Shown in pieces: positions 6,051-6,118 of a DNA stretch of 6,118 bases (positions within the stretch are counted from its first letter, which is position 1; the number at the start of each line of letters is the position of its first letter). A program made the position numbers and the translations under genes. The DNA lies in assembly GCA_020719105.1 (NCBI GenBank), contig DYQV01000157.1, positions 1 to 6,118 on the forward strand, written 5' to 3'. Under the pieces are notes generated by a model. It made no database searches, was not told the DNA's origin, and saw only the letters and a list, made by a program, of their open reading frames with translations. The stretch comes from Rikenella microfusus. Its GTDB lineage: Bacteria; Bacteroidota; Bacteroidia; Bacteroidales; SZUA-534.

Positions 6051-6106
6051 CTCGGAACGCCTGCTCCGAGAAATGTATTGAGATAAAACGCAGCAGGCGC
6101 TGCGTT
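6051..6106. repeat. GC-rich double hairpin at right edge, possible dispersed repeat
   Basis: Hairpin A is CTCGGA (6051-6056) with TCCGAG (6065-6070), a perfect 6-bp stem with an 8-nt loop. Hairpin B is AACGCAGC (6087-6094) with GCTGCGTT (6099-6106), a perfect 8-bp stem with loop AGGC. An alternative pairing joins CGCCTGCT (6058-6065) to AGCAGGCG (6092-6099), also 8 of 8, and excludes both hairpins. The sequence is clearly richer in GC than its surroundings and has no coding signal. The downstream GTCCCGTCCTGT is cut by the window end. It looks like a REP-like or other dispersed repeat; copy number is unknown here. Confidence 0.5.
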
Positions 6107-6118
6107 GTCCCGTCCTGT

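Overview
The window looks like a chromosomal stretch, or a short contig, from a member of the Bacteroidota. The evidence is: AT-rich DNA; starts mostly without a Shine-Dalgarno sequence; two promoter-like TAnnTTTG elements of the Bacteroidota sigma factor; a lipoprotein of the Bacteroidota type; and small proteins that I recall only as conserved hypotheticals of that phylum. I cannot place it to genus.

Layout, left to right: (1) About 50 bases of hairpin-forming sequence, joined directly to a corA Mg2+ channel gene that has lost about its first 115 codons (39-746). (2) A close-set plus-strand cluster of three genes, probably one operon: a conserved protein of unknown function (852-1526), a lipoprotein metallopeptidase related to dipeptidyl peptidase III, family M49 (1554-3197), and a protein with two CxxC pairs (3213-3815). 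(3) A 232-bp intergenic region with an 80-nt element (3848-3927) that can fold as a compact three-way junction, followed by a promoter. (4) proC, pyrroline-5-carboxylate reductase (4048-4839). (5) A degenerate 8-bp tandem repeat that runs into the stop codon of the convergent gene. (6) mltG, endolytic murein transglycosylase, on the minus strand (4897-5961), with its own promoter-like element and a weak Shine-Dalgarno. (7) A GC-richer, hairpin-rich right end (6051-6106).

The identifiable genes are housekeeping ones: proline synthesis, peptidoglycan chain-length control and Mg2+ uptake. The three-gene cluster is the least understood part. It joins a probable envelope peptidase to two uncharacterised proteins, and nothing in the sequence says what they do together. 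I do not see a defence system, CRISPR array, tRNA, rRNA or complete mobile element. The most unexplained signals are the structured 80-nt element, the abrupt replacement of the corA N-terminus, and the repeat-like hairpins at both ends. The end hairpins may simply be where an assembly stopped at multicopy repeats.
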